A DNA stretch of 13,695 nucleotides from Gammaproteobacteria bacterium (lineage in GTDB: Bacteria; Pseudomonadota; Gammaproteobacteria; Pseudomonadales; Azotimanducaceae): positions 1 to 13,695 of the forward strand of contig JAPPHP010000473.1 of NCBI GenBank assembly GCA_028821035.1, read 5' to 3'. The notes beneath the pieces are model-generated. The model saw nothing but the letters and a program-made list of their open reading frames with translations. It had not been told where the DNA came from and searched no databases. Positions 1-6,802 of the stretch are shown here, piece after piece (positions within the stretch are counted from its first letter, which is position 1; each line of letters begins with the position of its first letter). The position numbers and the translations under genes were made by a program.

Positions 1-645
1 CTCGGGCTCGCCATGCTGCGGCTGATCGCGGGGGAGGGCGGCATCCGTTTCGACGGGCGCGACATCGGCGTCATGAAACGCCGCGCCCTGATCGGCCTGC
101 GCAAGGACATGCAGATCGTCTTCCAGGACCCCTACGGGTCGCTCTCGCCCCGGATGACCGTGCAGCACATCATCGAGGAAGGGTTGCGCGTGCATCACCA
201 GGAGGTCTCGGCCGCGGACCGCCGTACGCGCGTGGCCGAGGTCATGACCGAGGTCGGCCTCGACCCCGCGCACGTGGACCGCTACCCCCACGAGTTCTCG
301 GGCGGACAGCGGCAGCGCATCTCCATCGCCCGCGCGATGGTGCTCAAACCGCGCTTCCTCGTGCTCGACGAGCCGACCTCCGCCCTCGACATGTCCGTCC
401 AGGCGCAGATCGTCGACCTCCTGCGGGACCTGCAGAAGGCGCACGACCTCGGCTACCTGTTCGTGAGCCACGACCTCAAGGTGGTCCGGGCGCTGGCCAA
501 CTGGCTCATCGTCATGCGCGACGGCGAGATCGTCGAGCAGGGACCGGCGGACGAGGTGTTCGAGCAGCCCAAGAGCGCCTACGCGAAAGCGCTCTTCGCG
601 GCGGCGCTGGACATGCGGGCGGACGAGGAAGCCGTGCGGCAGTAG
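1..645 (+). CDS. yejF: Oligopeptide/microcin C-type ABC transporter ATP-binding protein, YejF-like (5' partial)
   Basis: ATPase subunit of a peptide-class ABC importer, acting on the cytoplasmic face of the inner membrane. The reading frame is open to the first base, so the gene is cut by the window edge; the N-terminal half and the Walker A P-loop of this domain lie outside. Visible in order: the residues after Walker A (LGLAMLRLI), the Q-loop in IVFQDPYGSLSPRM, the ABC signature SGGQRQRISIARAM, Walker B with the catalytic Glu (FLVLDEPTSALDMSVQAQ) and the H-switch in LFVSHDLKVV. 'QDPYGSLSPRMTV' and 'TSALDMSVQAQIVDLL' are typical of the second nucleotide-binding domain of the Dpp/Opp/YejF group. 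In YejF-type proteins two ATPase domains are fused, but that cannot be seen here, so a single-domain DppF/OppF is the alternative. The stop lies 6 nt before the symporter gene, suggesting co-transcription. Confidence 0.88.
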   Translation, partial: LGLAMLRLIAGEGGIRFDGRDIGVMKRRALIGLRKDMQIVFQDPYGSLSPRMTVQHIIEEGLRVHHQEVSAADRRTRVAEVMTEVGLDPAHVDRYPHEFSGGQRQRISIARAMVLKPRFLVLDEPTSALDMSVQAQIVDLLRDLQKAHDLGYLFVSHDLKVVRALANWLIVMRDGEIVEQGPADEVFEQPKSAYAKALFAAALDMRADEEAVRQ

Positions 646-651
646 CCGGTC

Positions 652-2331
652 ATGGACACCGTCGGACGAGTACTCTCCGTGCTGGACGGGCACCTCGGCG
701 CCGCGGTCTGGTTCCCCTACATCCTGCTCGGCGTGGGGGTGTTCTTCACGATCTATCTCGGCGTGCCCCAGGTGCGGTACTTCGCCCGCGCGTGGGGCGT
801 GCTGTTCGGGCGCCACAGCCGATCCGACGCGGAGGGCGACACGTCCCACTTCCAGGCGCTGTCCACCGCCCTGTCGGGCACCGTCGGGACGGGCAACCTC
901 GGCGGCGTGGCCCTGGCCATCTTTCTCGGCGGTCCGGCGGCGCTCTTCTGGATGTGGGCGACGGCGTTCGTCGGCATGACCACCAAGTTCGTCGAGGTCA
1001 CGATCTCCCACAAGTACCGCGTGAAGGACGACCAGGGCCGGATCGCCGGAGGCCCGATGTACTTCATGGAGCGGGGACTCCCGGCGCTGCGCCTCGGCGG
1101 GCGCGCGTGGCGCTTCGGCAAGGGGCTCGCCGTGTTCTTCGCCGTGGCGACGGTGCTCTCCGCGATCGGCTCCGGGAACATGCCCCAGAGCAACAACATG
1201 GCGTCGGGGCTCTTGACCTCGTTCGGGATTCCGATGTGGGTGTCCGGCCTCGTCCTCGCGACCGTGCTGTTTCTCGTCATCGTCGGTGGCATCAAGCGGA
1301 TCGCGGCGGTAGCAGGCACGGTCGTGCCTTTCATGGGCGTGCTGTACGCGTTCGGCGCGCTGGCGGTGCTGGTCTCGAACCACGACGCGGTCCTCCCCGC
1401 TTTCCTCGCGGTGTTCCGCGACGCCTTCACGGGCAGCGCCGCGAGCGGCGGCTTTCTCGGCGCGGCCTTCGCCTATGCCTTCAACCGCGGCGTGAACCGG
1501 GGGCTCTTCTCGAACGAGGCCGGGCAGGGGTCCGCGCCGATCGCCCACGCCGCGGCGCGTGCCGACGAGCCTGTCTCGGAAGGCATGGTGTCGATCCTCG
1601 AGCCGTTCATCGACACGCTGGTGATCTGCTCGCTGACCGGGCTCGTCATCCTGTGCAGCGGCGTGTGGACGGAGAAGTTCGAGACGCGGTTCCAGTCCGC
1701 GGACACGGAGTTCCTCGCGGGGGTGTACACGGACACGGATCCCGCCGATGTCGCGGTGTTGTTCGGCCACCTCAACGGCATCGACGAAGGTATCCGGGAG
1801 GCCAGCGGCAGCTATCGGATAGAGGCCGGGCGCCTGATGGGGGCGGACGTCACCGTGCTGCACAACCGTTCGGTCGCGGAGGACGTGCGCTTCGAGGCGG
1901 ACGGAGAACCGTACACGGGTACGGTGCGGATCGAGGGCGGCCGGCTCGAAACCGACGTGACGCTGCAGGGCCGGTCGCTCCTGCACTCGGTCCCGCTCAC
2001 CGCCGAGGCCTTCAAGCGCTCCTTCCTCGGCGAGTACGGCCAGTACGGCGTCACGCTGGGCCTCGTGCTCTTCGCCTTCACCACCGCGGTCGCCTGGTCC
2101 TACTACGGGGACCGGGCCATGACGTACCTCTTCGGGACATGGTCCCTCCTGCCGTACCGCCTCGTCTACGTGGCGGCGTTCTTCCTCGCCACGGTCATGG
2201 ACACGTCGCTGGTCTGGAAGCTGTCGGCGGTCACGCTCGCCCTGATGGCGCTGCCGAACCTGCTGGGGATCATGCTGCTGCGGCGGGAGATGAAGGAGGC
2301 GATCGCGGCGTATTGGGAACGGTTCAGGTGA
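652..2331 (+). CDS. Sodium:alanine symporter family (AGCS) transporter with an inserted extra domain
   Basis: Inner-membrane sodium- or proton-coupled amino-acid symporter of the alanine/glycine:cation symporter family. Family motifs seen: TALSGTVGTGNLGGVALAI (residues about 72-90), the KFVEVTISHKYR block (112-123), SAIGSGNMPQSN (170-181), the signature NRGVNRGLFSNEAGQGSAPI (278-297) and the C-terminal FAFTTAVAWSYYGDRAMTYLFG (474-495). At 559 residues it is about 100 longer than usual family members (about 450-480). The excess is at residues about 341-450, between the helix ending in SGVWT and the late helices; in typical members this is a short loop. The insert is polar and probably folds as a beta-rich domain outside the membrane (inferred). 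The ATG at 652 is 6 nt after the ABC ATPase stop, so the two may be co-transcribed. The substrate (alanine, glycine or other) is not determinable. Confidence 0.9.
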   Translation: MDTVGRVLSVLDGHLGAAVWFPYILLGVGVFFTIYLGVPQVRYFARAWGVLFGRHSRSDAEGDTSHFQALSTALSGTVGTGNLGGVALAIFLGGPAALFWMWATAFVGMTTKFVEVTISHKYRVKDDQGRIAGGPMYFMERGLPALRLGGRAWRFGKGLAVFFAVATVLSAIGSGNMPQSNNMASGLLTSFGIPMWVSGLVLATVLFLVIVGGIKRIAAVAGTVVPFMGVLYAFGALAVLVSNHDAVLPAFLAVFRDAFTGSAASGGFLGAAFAYAFNRGVNRGLFSNEAGQGSAPIAHAAARADEPVSEGMVSILEPFIDTLVICSLTGLVILCSGVWTEKFETRFQSADTEFLAGVYTDTDPADVAVLFGHLNGIDEGIREASGSYRIEAGRLMGADVTVLHNRSVAEDVRFEADGEPYTGTVRIEGGRLETDVTLQGRSLLHSVPLTAEAFKRSFLGEYGQYGVTLGLVLFAFTTAVAWSYYGDRAMTYLFGTWSLLPYRLVYVAAFFLATVMDTSLVWKLSAVTLALMALPNLLGIMLLRREMKEAIAAYWERFR

Positions 2332-2334
2332 GGC

Positions 2335-2916
2335 CTACGCGGCCCGACCGAACGCGGCCCGACCTCGGAACCACTTCGTGAAGGGCAACGACTCGACTCC
2401 ACGCGCCGTGCTCCGGCGGGACGCGGGAAACCACGCCAACTCGCGGCCATCGCCATGGCGCGTTCGGGCGCCGCGGGCGCGAACGCCCCGCAAACCCGCC
2501 GCATGCGCGATGACCCCGATGGCTTGACACGCTTCGTGGGGCACGGGTCTACCGTCGTCGTACAGCGGATAGGTCGCTGGAAGGCCCGCCGCATGCAGCC
2601 CGCCGCCCGAGTGCGCGTCGCACACGGCCTGTCGGCGCGGCAACACGCATCCGACCAGGGTGGGCCCCGTGTCGTCGCGCAAGTCTTCCGGGCTGTATGG
2701 CCATTGCGCGATGAACGCGTGGAGGTTCGCGCGGGCCGTCGAGAGGTCCTGGTTGAGGTACAGGACGGCGAAGCTCCCCGGCGGGTTCCAGCGACCCCCG
2801 TGACGCCCGGCGAAGCGAGGGTCGAGCGGATTGCCCCATGCGGGATCCGCAATGCGCCACCAGACGTGGCTGTCGGGAATCCGTTCCCACAGGAGGTCCA
2901 TCGTCGCCCGCAACAT
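2335..2916 (-). CDS. RES-domain protein, toxin of a RES/Xre toxin-antitoxin pair
   Basis: 193 residues. Characterised RES toxins degrade or phosphorolyse cellular NAD+ and are neutralised by an Xre/ParS-type antitoxin. The RES fold is recognised from the N-terminal VWWRIAD (R21), the GGRWNPPGSFAVLYL block (residues 40-54, with Y53) and the C-terminal GLRGVRARGA...ELAWFPAS stretch (141-166). The gene lies just downstream of its antitoxin, whose stop (2920-2922) is 3 nt before this ATG, so translation is probably coupled. An internal Met at residue 6 is an alternative start. In characterised members a Glu follows the LYL strand by about 11 residues and a Ser lies in the C-terminal block; here those places seem to hold Asn64 and Gly149, so activity may differ. 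The 3' end lies only 3 nt from the symporter stop on the other strand. The extreme C-terminus contains a short direct repeat (CGCGGCCCGACC twice). Confidence 0.85.
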   Translation of the reverse strand: MLRATMDLLWERIPDSHVWWRIADPAWGNPLDPRFAGRHGGRWNPPGSFAVLYLNQDLSTARANLHAFIAQWPYSPEDLRDDTGPTLVGCVLPRRQAVCDAHSGGGLHAAGLPATYPLYDDGRPVPHEACQAIGVIAHAAGLRGVRARGARTRHGDGRELAWFPASRRSTARGVESLPFTKWFRGRAAFGRAA

Positions 2917-2919
2917 CCA

Positions 2920-3369
2920 CTAGGTGGAGACGCGCTCGAACGCGAACATGTCTCGGCAGGCGTCCAGCAACGCGGCTGTGTCGCCGCGTGTCAGGAGGTC
3001 CGTCAGGGAGAGGCCGCCCAGGGCCGGGACGGGCCGCCGCACGACCGCAGGGATCCGATCGGGCTTCAGGTAGTGCAGGAGCAGGTCGGTGGCGGCGGCG
3101 AGGTCTGCCAGTGCGATTGCACGCTCCACGGGCGGGCCGTTCCGTAGCCACTTCCCGACGGCTTGCCGGCTGACGCCGAACAGCCGCGCGGCCTCGGCCT
3201 GGCTCCAGCCCCATGCGCGCATGGTTCGCGCGAGCGAGTGGCCTGCCCGGTAACGGTCGACGGCGGCCGCGAAGGCGTCCAGCCAGGCGGTGTCGTGCGC
3301 ATGGCTGGCGACCACGTGTTGCGCGGCCGCGACGGGTCGGAGTGCCGAGATGTTCTGCGACGTGTCCAT
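2920..3369 (-). CDS. Xre/MbcA/ParS-type antitoxin with HTH and toxin-binding domain
   Basis: 149 residues from the chosen ATG (3367-3369). This is the antitoxin of the RES pair: it should bind and block the RES protein and repress the shared promoter. Visible parts: an N-terminal linker, a helix-turn-helix at about residues 45-80 (WSQAEAARLFGVSRQAVGKW is the core) and a C-terminal ParS-like toxin-binding segment (GGLSLTDLLTRGDTAALLDA, then CRDMFAFE, residues about 118-145). The frame stays open far upstream, but this ATG is chosen because it sits immediately after a repeat-rich promoter/operator and the domain content starts here. No Shine-Dalgarno is seen before it. If the proposed -10 is right, the transcript starts only a few bases upstream, so it may be nearly leaderless. 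It precedes the toxin gene with 3 nt between stop and start, the standard order for RES/Xre modules. Confidence 0.85.
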   Translation of the reverse strand: MDTSQNISALRPVAAAQHVVASHAHDTAWLDAFAAAVDRYRAGHSLARTMRAWGWSQAEAARLFGVSRQAVGKWLRNGPPVERAIALADLAAATDLLLHYLKPDRIPAVVRRPVPALGGLSLTDLLTRGDTAALLDACRDMFAFERVST

Positions 3370-3376
3370 CGAAGCG

Positions 3377-3408
3377 CAACCGTATGTCAACTGACAACCG
3401 ATTGTCAA
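3377..3408 (-). promoter_or_regulatory. Promoter/operator of the RES/Xre module with overlapping repeats
   Basis: Read on the minus strand, this holds two near-identical 14-mers, TTGACAATCGGTTG and TTGACATACGGTTG, spaced 18 bp start to start. Overlapping them are two perfect inverted repeats: TGACAA-TCGG-TTGTCA (3392-3407) and TGTCA-GT-TGACA (3385-3396). The first TTGACA (3403-3408) is a perfect -35; CATACG at 3381-3386, 16 bp away, is the best -10 but matches weakly (3 of 6). The repeats lie over the promoter, directly before the antitoxin ATG, as expected for an operator bound by the HTH antitoxin in autorepression (inferred). Confidence 0.65.
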
Positions 3409-3420
3409 CCCGAAGACGCC

Positions 3421-3436
3421 GGCCCGTCGGCGGGCC
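3421..3436. repeat. Perfect GC-rich inverted repeat with TCGG loop
   Basis: GGCCCG-TCGG-CGGGCC forms a 6-bp all-GC stem with a 4-base loop. It lies between the divergent antitoxin and djlA promoter regions. There is no T-run on either side, so it is not a standard terminator. It could be an operator or an RNA hairpin in a leader; in such GC-rich DNA chance is also possible. Confidence 0.4.
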
Positions 3437-3493
3437 ACGGTCCGACATGGACGATTCGCGTACGGTCGCATAGGCTCGCCGTCCGGTCCGTTT

Positions 3494-3499
3494 GGGGAG
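3494..3499 (+). promoter_or_regulatory. Ribosome binding site that decides the djlA start
   Basis: GGGGAG lies 8 nt before the GTG at 3508. The other in-frame GTG, at 3499, would overlap it, so 3508 is the better start. Confidence 0.55.
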
Positions 3500-3507
3500 T
3501 GCGTCTC

Positions 3508-4305
3508 GTGAGCTGGTGGGGACTCCTGCTTGGGGGCACGTTCGGGTTCCTGCTCGGTGGCCCCATCGGGGCGCTGCTCGGCGCCGCGGCCGGGAAGCTC
3601 GTCGGGAACGCGGTCGGGAACGTCGAGATCGCGGACGTCACCGGGGAGGGCGTGGAACGCCTGCAGCTTGCGTTCTTCGCGGCGGTGTTCGGGGTCATGG
3701 GTCACGTCGCCAAGGCGGACGGCCGCGTCAGTCCGGAAGAGATCCGGCTTGCCAACCAGGTGATGGACCAGCTCGGGCTCGACGCGGCGCAGCGCGAGGC
3801 GGCGCGCGCGCTGTTCAACGCCGGCAGGGAACCGGACTTCGCGCTCGACGCCGTGCTCGCGCAGTTCCGCGGCGAGTGCGGACGCGCGGTCAACCTCGTG
3901 CGCATGTTCCTGGAGATCCAGGTCCAGGCCGCCGCGGCGGACGGCACGGTGCACGCGGAAGAGGGTCGCGTCCTGCTCCACATCGCGGCGCGGCTCGGCC
4001 ACTCTCGCGCCGACTACCTCGAACTCGAGCGCCTGATCACGGCCGGCGTTCATGCGCGCGAGGTCCAGGACACCGGAATGCCCCTCGAAGACGCGTATGC
4101 GACTCTTGGCGTATCCCCCGACACGCCCGAGGCCGAGATCAAGCGGCACTACCGCCGCCTGATGTCCCGCCACCATCCGGACAAGCTCGCGTCGCAGGGG
4201 CTGCCGGAGGAAATGATGCGCGCCGCGACGGAACGCACGCAGCAGATCAAGGCGGCGTGGGACGCGATACGCCGCTCGCGGGGCGAGCGTCTTTCTGCCG
4301 GGTGA
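3508..4305 (+). CDS. djlA: Membrane-anchored J-domain co-chaperone DjlA
   Basis: 265 residues, the usual length for DjlA. It stimulates the ATPase of DnaK at the inner membrane. Domains in order: a glycine-rich N-terminal membrane segment (residues about 5-33; GFLLGGPIGALLGAAAGKLV), typical of the DjlA dimerising anchor; a central TerB-like helical domain (about 50-185; 'VAKADGRVSPEEI' and 'AAADGTVHAEE' are its paired acidic repeats); and a C-terminal J domain (about 195-258) with the HPD motif at H223-P224-D225. The frame is open well upstream, but the start is set by the ribosome binding site GGGGAG and by the family's short cytosol-facing membrane N-terminus. A GTG start is used. It is followed 7 nt later by a PhyH-like gene, which may be co-transcribed although no functional link is known. 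Confidence 0.92.
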   Translation: MSWWGLLLGGTFGFLLGGPIGALLGAAAGKLVGNAVGNVEIADVTGEGVERLQLAFFAAVFGVMGHVAKADGRVSPEEIRLANQVMDQLGLDAAQREAARALFNAGREPDFALDAVLAQFRGECGRAVNLVRMFLEIQVQAAAADGTVHAEEGRVLLHIAARLGHSRADYLELERLITAGVHAREVQDTGMPLEDAYATLGVSPDTPEAEIKRHYRRLMSRHHPDKLASQGLPEEMMRAATERTQQIKAAWDAIRRSRGERLSAG

Positions 4306-4312
4306 GCGAAGG

Positions 4313-5185
4313 ATGACCGATGCGGCCCGGCAACCCGGCGAGATCGAGCATCGCGACCCGAGGTCCCGCCGCGCCTGTTTCGATCACCTCGGCGTGGTCC
4401 GGATCCGGGGCGTTATCCCCGAAGCGCGCGTTGCGGCAGCCCGCGACCGGGTCCAGGGCGCCCTCGCCGCGGAGGGTCTCGTATCCGACGGTACCTGGGT
4501 GGGGCCGCTGTACGACGTGCTCGATCCCGCAACGGTCCAGATGGACGACGTGCGCGCGCTCACGGCCGCGGCGAAGGCCGTACGCAAGCGGTCCAGGGGC
4601 GGGGCACTGCATGCGCTGTTCGGGGAAGAGGTGACAGCGGCCGCGCGGGAACTGGTCTCCGGCCGCGCGCTCGAGCCGTCGCCGCCCATGGCCCAGTTGC
4701 TGTTCACTCCGCCGGGCGCGCGGTCCTGGACGGTGCCTGGGCGCGTCTGGCACGTGGACCTGCCGCGACTCGCCAGCGGGGGCTCGCCGGGCATCCAGGC
4801 TTTCACCTTCCTCGAGCCGGTGCGCGCCGGAGAGGGCGGCACGCTGGTCGTGGCGGGGTCCCATCGCCTGCTCAACGACTCCCCGCGGGGCTCGAAGGAG
4901 ATCAAGCGTGCGCTCCGTCGCGAGCCGTGGTTTCGGGAGCTGATGTCGGGGCGGAATGCATCGGTGACGGGCCGGGACCGGCGAACGTTCCTGACCGAGG
5001 CGGGCATCGTCGACGGCGTTCCAGTGCGCGTCGTCGAGCTGACCGGCGAATCCGGCGATGTCTGCTTTACGGACCTGAGGCTCCTGCATACGCTCGCGCC
5101 GAACCCGAGCCCGCGGCCCCGCCTCATGGCGACGCAGCGATTCACGTTTTCCGACGTCGCCGAGGACCTGCGTTCCGCGTCTTAG
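4313..5185 (+). CDS. Phytanoyl-CoA dioxygenase-like (PhyH) Fe(II)/2-oxoglutarate oxygenase, divergent
   Basis: 290 residues. Probably a non-haem iron, 2-oxoglutarate-dependent hydroxylase in the cytoplasm; substrate unknown. The facial triad can be traced: H147-x-D149 in GRVWHVDLPR and distal H259 in LRLLHTLAPN, with R270 placed to bind 2-oxoglutarate. 'GGTLVVAGSHRLL' (about 175-187) corresponds to the PhyH 'PGSH' strand. It differs strongly from the other two PhyH proteins here: it lacks their shared N-terminal block and has an extra arginine-rich helical stretch (about 195-225) after the AGSH motif. The start lies 7 nt after djlA, with AAGG directly against the ATG, so spacing is poor and coupling to djlA translation is likely. 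Its stop overlaps by 4 nt the stop of the convergent CBS remnant. The fold assignment is secure; the function is not. Confidence 0.78.
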   Translation: MTDAARQPGEIEHRDPRSRRACFDHLGVVRIRGVIPEARVAAARDRVQGALAAEGLVSDGTWVGPLYDVLDPATVQMDDVRALTAAAKAVRKRSRGGALHALFGEEVTAAARELVSGRALEPSPPMAQLLFTPPGARSWTVPGRVWHVDLPRLASGGSPGIQAFTFLEPVRAGEGGTLVVAGSHRLLNDSPRGSKEIKRALRREPWFRELMSGRNASVTGRDRRTFLTEAGIVDGVPVRVVELTGESGDVCFTDLRLLHTLAPNPSPRPRLMATQRFTFSDVAEDLRSAS

Positions 5186-5697
5186 CTACGCGCGGCGAGG
5201 AACTCCACCATGTCGATCTTGGAGATGACGCCGACGACATCGGCGTCCTCGACGACCATCGCCACGTTCTCGTCGTCGATCTTCTCCTTGCTCATCTTGT
5301 CCGGCATCGTGCATGCGCATCGGTACCCCCGGATCGCGGCGGTCATCGCGAGCCCGAGACCGGTGTTGCCCGAGGTGCTCTCGACGAGCGTCGCGCCGGG
5401 GCGGAGCAGCCCGGCCTCCTCCGCCCGGCGCACCATGTGCCAGGCCATCCGGGCCTTGACCGAGCCGGAGGGGTTGTAGTTCTCGAGCTTCGCCAGGACC
5501 GTCGCCATGCGGCCATCGGTCATGCGGTTGAGCTTGACGAGGGGGGTGTCTCCGATGAGGTCGAGGATGTTCTCGGCGTACTTGATGGCTTGAGTGCTCT
5601 CGCCGCGGCGGCCGGATGCGATCCGGAGCCTGGCATGTTGCTCAATTCCGCCGCCGCCCTTGACTCGTGCGCTAAGATAGCCGGTCACCCTGCCCAC
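5182..5697 (-). pseudogene. Cystathionine beta-synthase remnant: PLP-domain front joined to tail of CBS domain
   Basis: The open frame codes for 171 residues, against about 450 or more for bacterial cystathionine beta-synthases of this architecture. Residues about 38-141 match the start of the fold-type II PLP enzyme: YAENILDLIGDTPLVKLNRM, NPSGSVKARMA with the Schiff-base lysine (K81), and ESTSGNTGLGLA. After DKMSKEKID (141) the sequence jumps to DENVAMVVEDADVVGVISKI and the tail DMVEFLAARS, which reads as the end of the second regulatory CBS domain. Missing are the rest of the catalytic domain, including the glycine-rich loop that holds the PLP phosphate, and the first CBS domain. The junction is in frame near 5272-5283. 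An active enzyme is not credible. The N-terminal 35 residues do not resemble the family, so the true start is unclear. An assembly collapse is the main alternative to a real deletion. Confidence 0.8.
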
Positions 5698-5734
5698 CGT
5701 CGCGGACCCATCCGCGACCCGATGGCGACTCCGT

Positions 5735-5738
5735 GGAG
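5735..5738 (+). promoter_or_regulatory. Ribosome binding site that decides the start of the PhyH gene at 5745
   Basis: GGAG, 6 nt before the ATG at 5745. The in-frame GTG at 5733 overlaps this site, so the ATG is preferred. Confidence 0.55.
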
Positions 5739-5744
5739 CCCGAG

Positions 5745-6770
5745 ATGCAGATCAAGGACTGGCCCTCCTGTCCGAACCAGGCGAAGCTCTACCGGGAACT
5801 CGCCGAACTCGACCTGCTCGAGAACATCGCCGAACTCGACGTGTTCGGCTTCACGGTGGTGCCTCCCGAGAAGGTCGCGCCGCCCGCGTTCCACGCCCGG
5901 GTGAAGGATGCGCTGGTGCGGGTGATGGAGGGCCGCTTCGGAGCCCTCGACCCGGACGGGATGACCTGGAAGGACCGCAACCAGATCTTCCGCATGATCC
6001 TCTGGGAAGACCGCGTGTTCGAGGAACTCGTGCTGAATCCGGCGGGTCTGGGCCTCGTGCAGTACCTGGTGGGCACCAACTGCATCCTCTCCCTGTTCGA
6101 CGGGTGGGTGAAGGGCCCGGGGGAGGGCCGGACGGCGATCCACCGCGACAACTGGGACTTCACGCGCCACGCGTCGGCGCCGGAGCCCAACAGCGCCAAC
6201 TTCAACTATCTCGTCACCGACTACTCCGCGGAGGACGGTGCGATCACGTTCGTGCCCGGCAGCCACAAGTGGCGGCGCCCGCCGATTCCGGCGGAGGTCG
6301 GGGAGTGGGCGGACAAGGCGGAGGCTGTCGAAGCGCCGGCCGGCTCGATGGTGATCTGGGGCGACCTCACCTGGCACGGCTCCGTGCTGCGCTCGACCCC
6401 GGGGGAGCGGCTGATGGTCCTCGGGACGTTCCACCGTCCGTTCATGCAGACCCAGGGTCCGTACCGGCAGGTGGTGACCCAGGAGGCGCTCGCGCGGAAC
6501 CCGTTGCGGTTCGCCGGATTGATGGACGTCTATGGCGCCTTTCCCTTCGGCAAGCAGGACTTCGACATGGACCGGGGGCGGGAAGGGAACGCCGTGAGCA
6601 ACGGTGTCCTGGACGCATCGCCGTATCTCAGCCTGTTCGACACCGAGCCTGCGGGAGACCGGGTCTCGTTGCGCCCCGATTACGACTATCACGCGTTCGA
6701 CCTCGCCGCGCACGACGAGCAGCGGAAGGCCATGGAGAAGATGGCCGAGAAAATCGCGAAAGGACGGTAG
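5745..6770 (+). CDS. Phytanoyl-CoA dioxygenase (PhyH) family protein
   Basis: 341 residues, cytoplasmic, probable Fe(II)/2-oxoglutarate-dependent hydroxylase. Metal ligands: H133-x-D135 in TAIHRDNWDF and distal H211 in LTWHGSVLRS; R222 in GERLMVLGTFHRPF is the likely 2-oxoglutarate-binding arginine. The PhyH strand motif is GAITFVPGSHKW (165-176). The N-terminal block LYRELAELDLLENIAELDVF (16-35) recurs nearly unchanged in the PhyH protein at 13172, showing they are paralogues of one subfamily. A charged helical tail (about 318-341, KAMEKMAEKIAKGR) ends the protein. It is the first gene of a same-strand run reaching 11134, with a 32-nt gap to the next gene, so it probably belongs to that operon. 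The substrate is unknown: such proteins hydroxylate a range of small molecules and lipids, and family membership does not tell which. Confidence 0.88.
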   Translation: MQIKDWPSCPNQAKLYRELAELDLLENIAELDVFGFTVVPPEKVAPPAFHARVKDALVRVMEGRFGALDPDGMTWKDRNQIFRMILWEDRVFEELVLNPAGLGLVQYLVGTNCILSLFDGWVKGPGEGRTAIHRDNWDFTRHASAPEPNSANFNYLVTDYSAEDGAITFVPGSHKWRRPPIPAEVGEWADKAEAVEAPAGSMVIWGDLTWHGSVLRSTPGERLMVLGTFHRPFMQTQGPYRQVVTQEALARNPLRFAGLMDVYGAFPFGKQDFDMDRGREGNAVSNGVLDASPYLSLFDTEPAGDRVSLRPDYDYHAFDLAAHDEQRKAMEKMAEKIAKGR

Positions 6771-6802
6771 CGGGTAGCACCAGGGTCCACCGGGCGCGGG
6801 GG

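Noticed and set aside
2338..2364. Direct repeat CGCGGCCCGACC at the end of the RES gene
   Set aside because: Two short GC-rich copies only 15 bp apart inside coding sequence; probably slippage or chance and not an array or attachment site.
792..2381. 529-codon second plus-strand frame inside the alanine symporter gene
   Set aside because: Arg/Gly-rich out-of-frame translation; the symporter frame holds all the motifs.
2920..4176. 418-codon minus-strand frame extending the antitoxin far upstream, across djlA
   Set aside because: Only its last 149 codons carry the HTH and toxin-binding domain. The rest lies antisense to djlA and reads through the operator region, so the start was set at 3369.
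5673..5678. TAAGAT as a -10 box for the PhyH gene at 5745
   Set aside because: No -35 at a usable distance; the nearby TTGACT (5660-5665) is only 7 bp upstream and has no -10 at 16-18 bp of its own.
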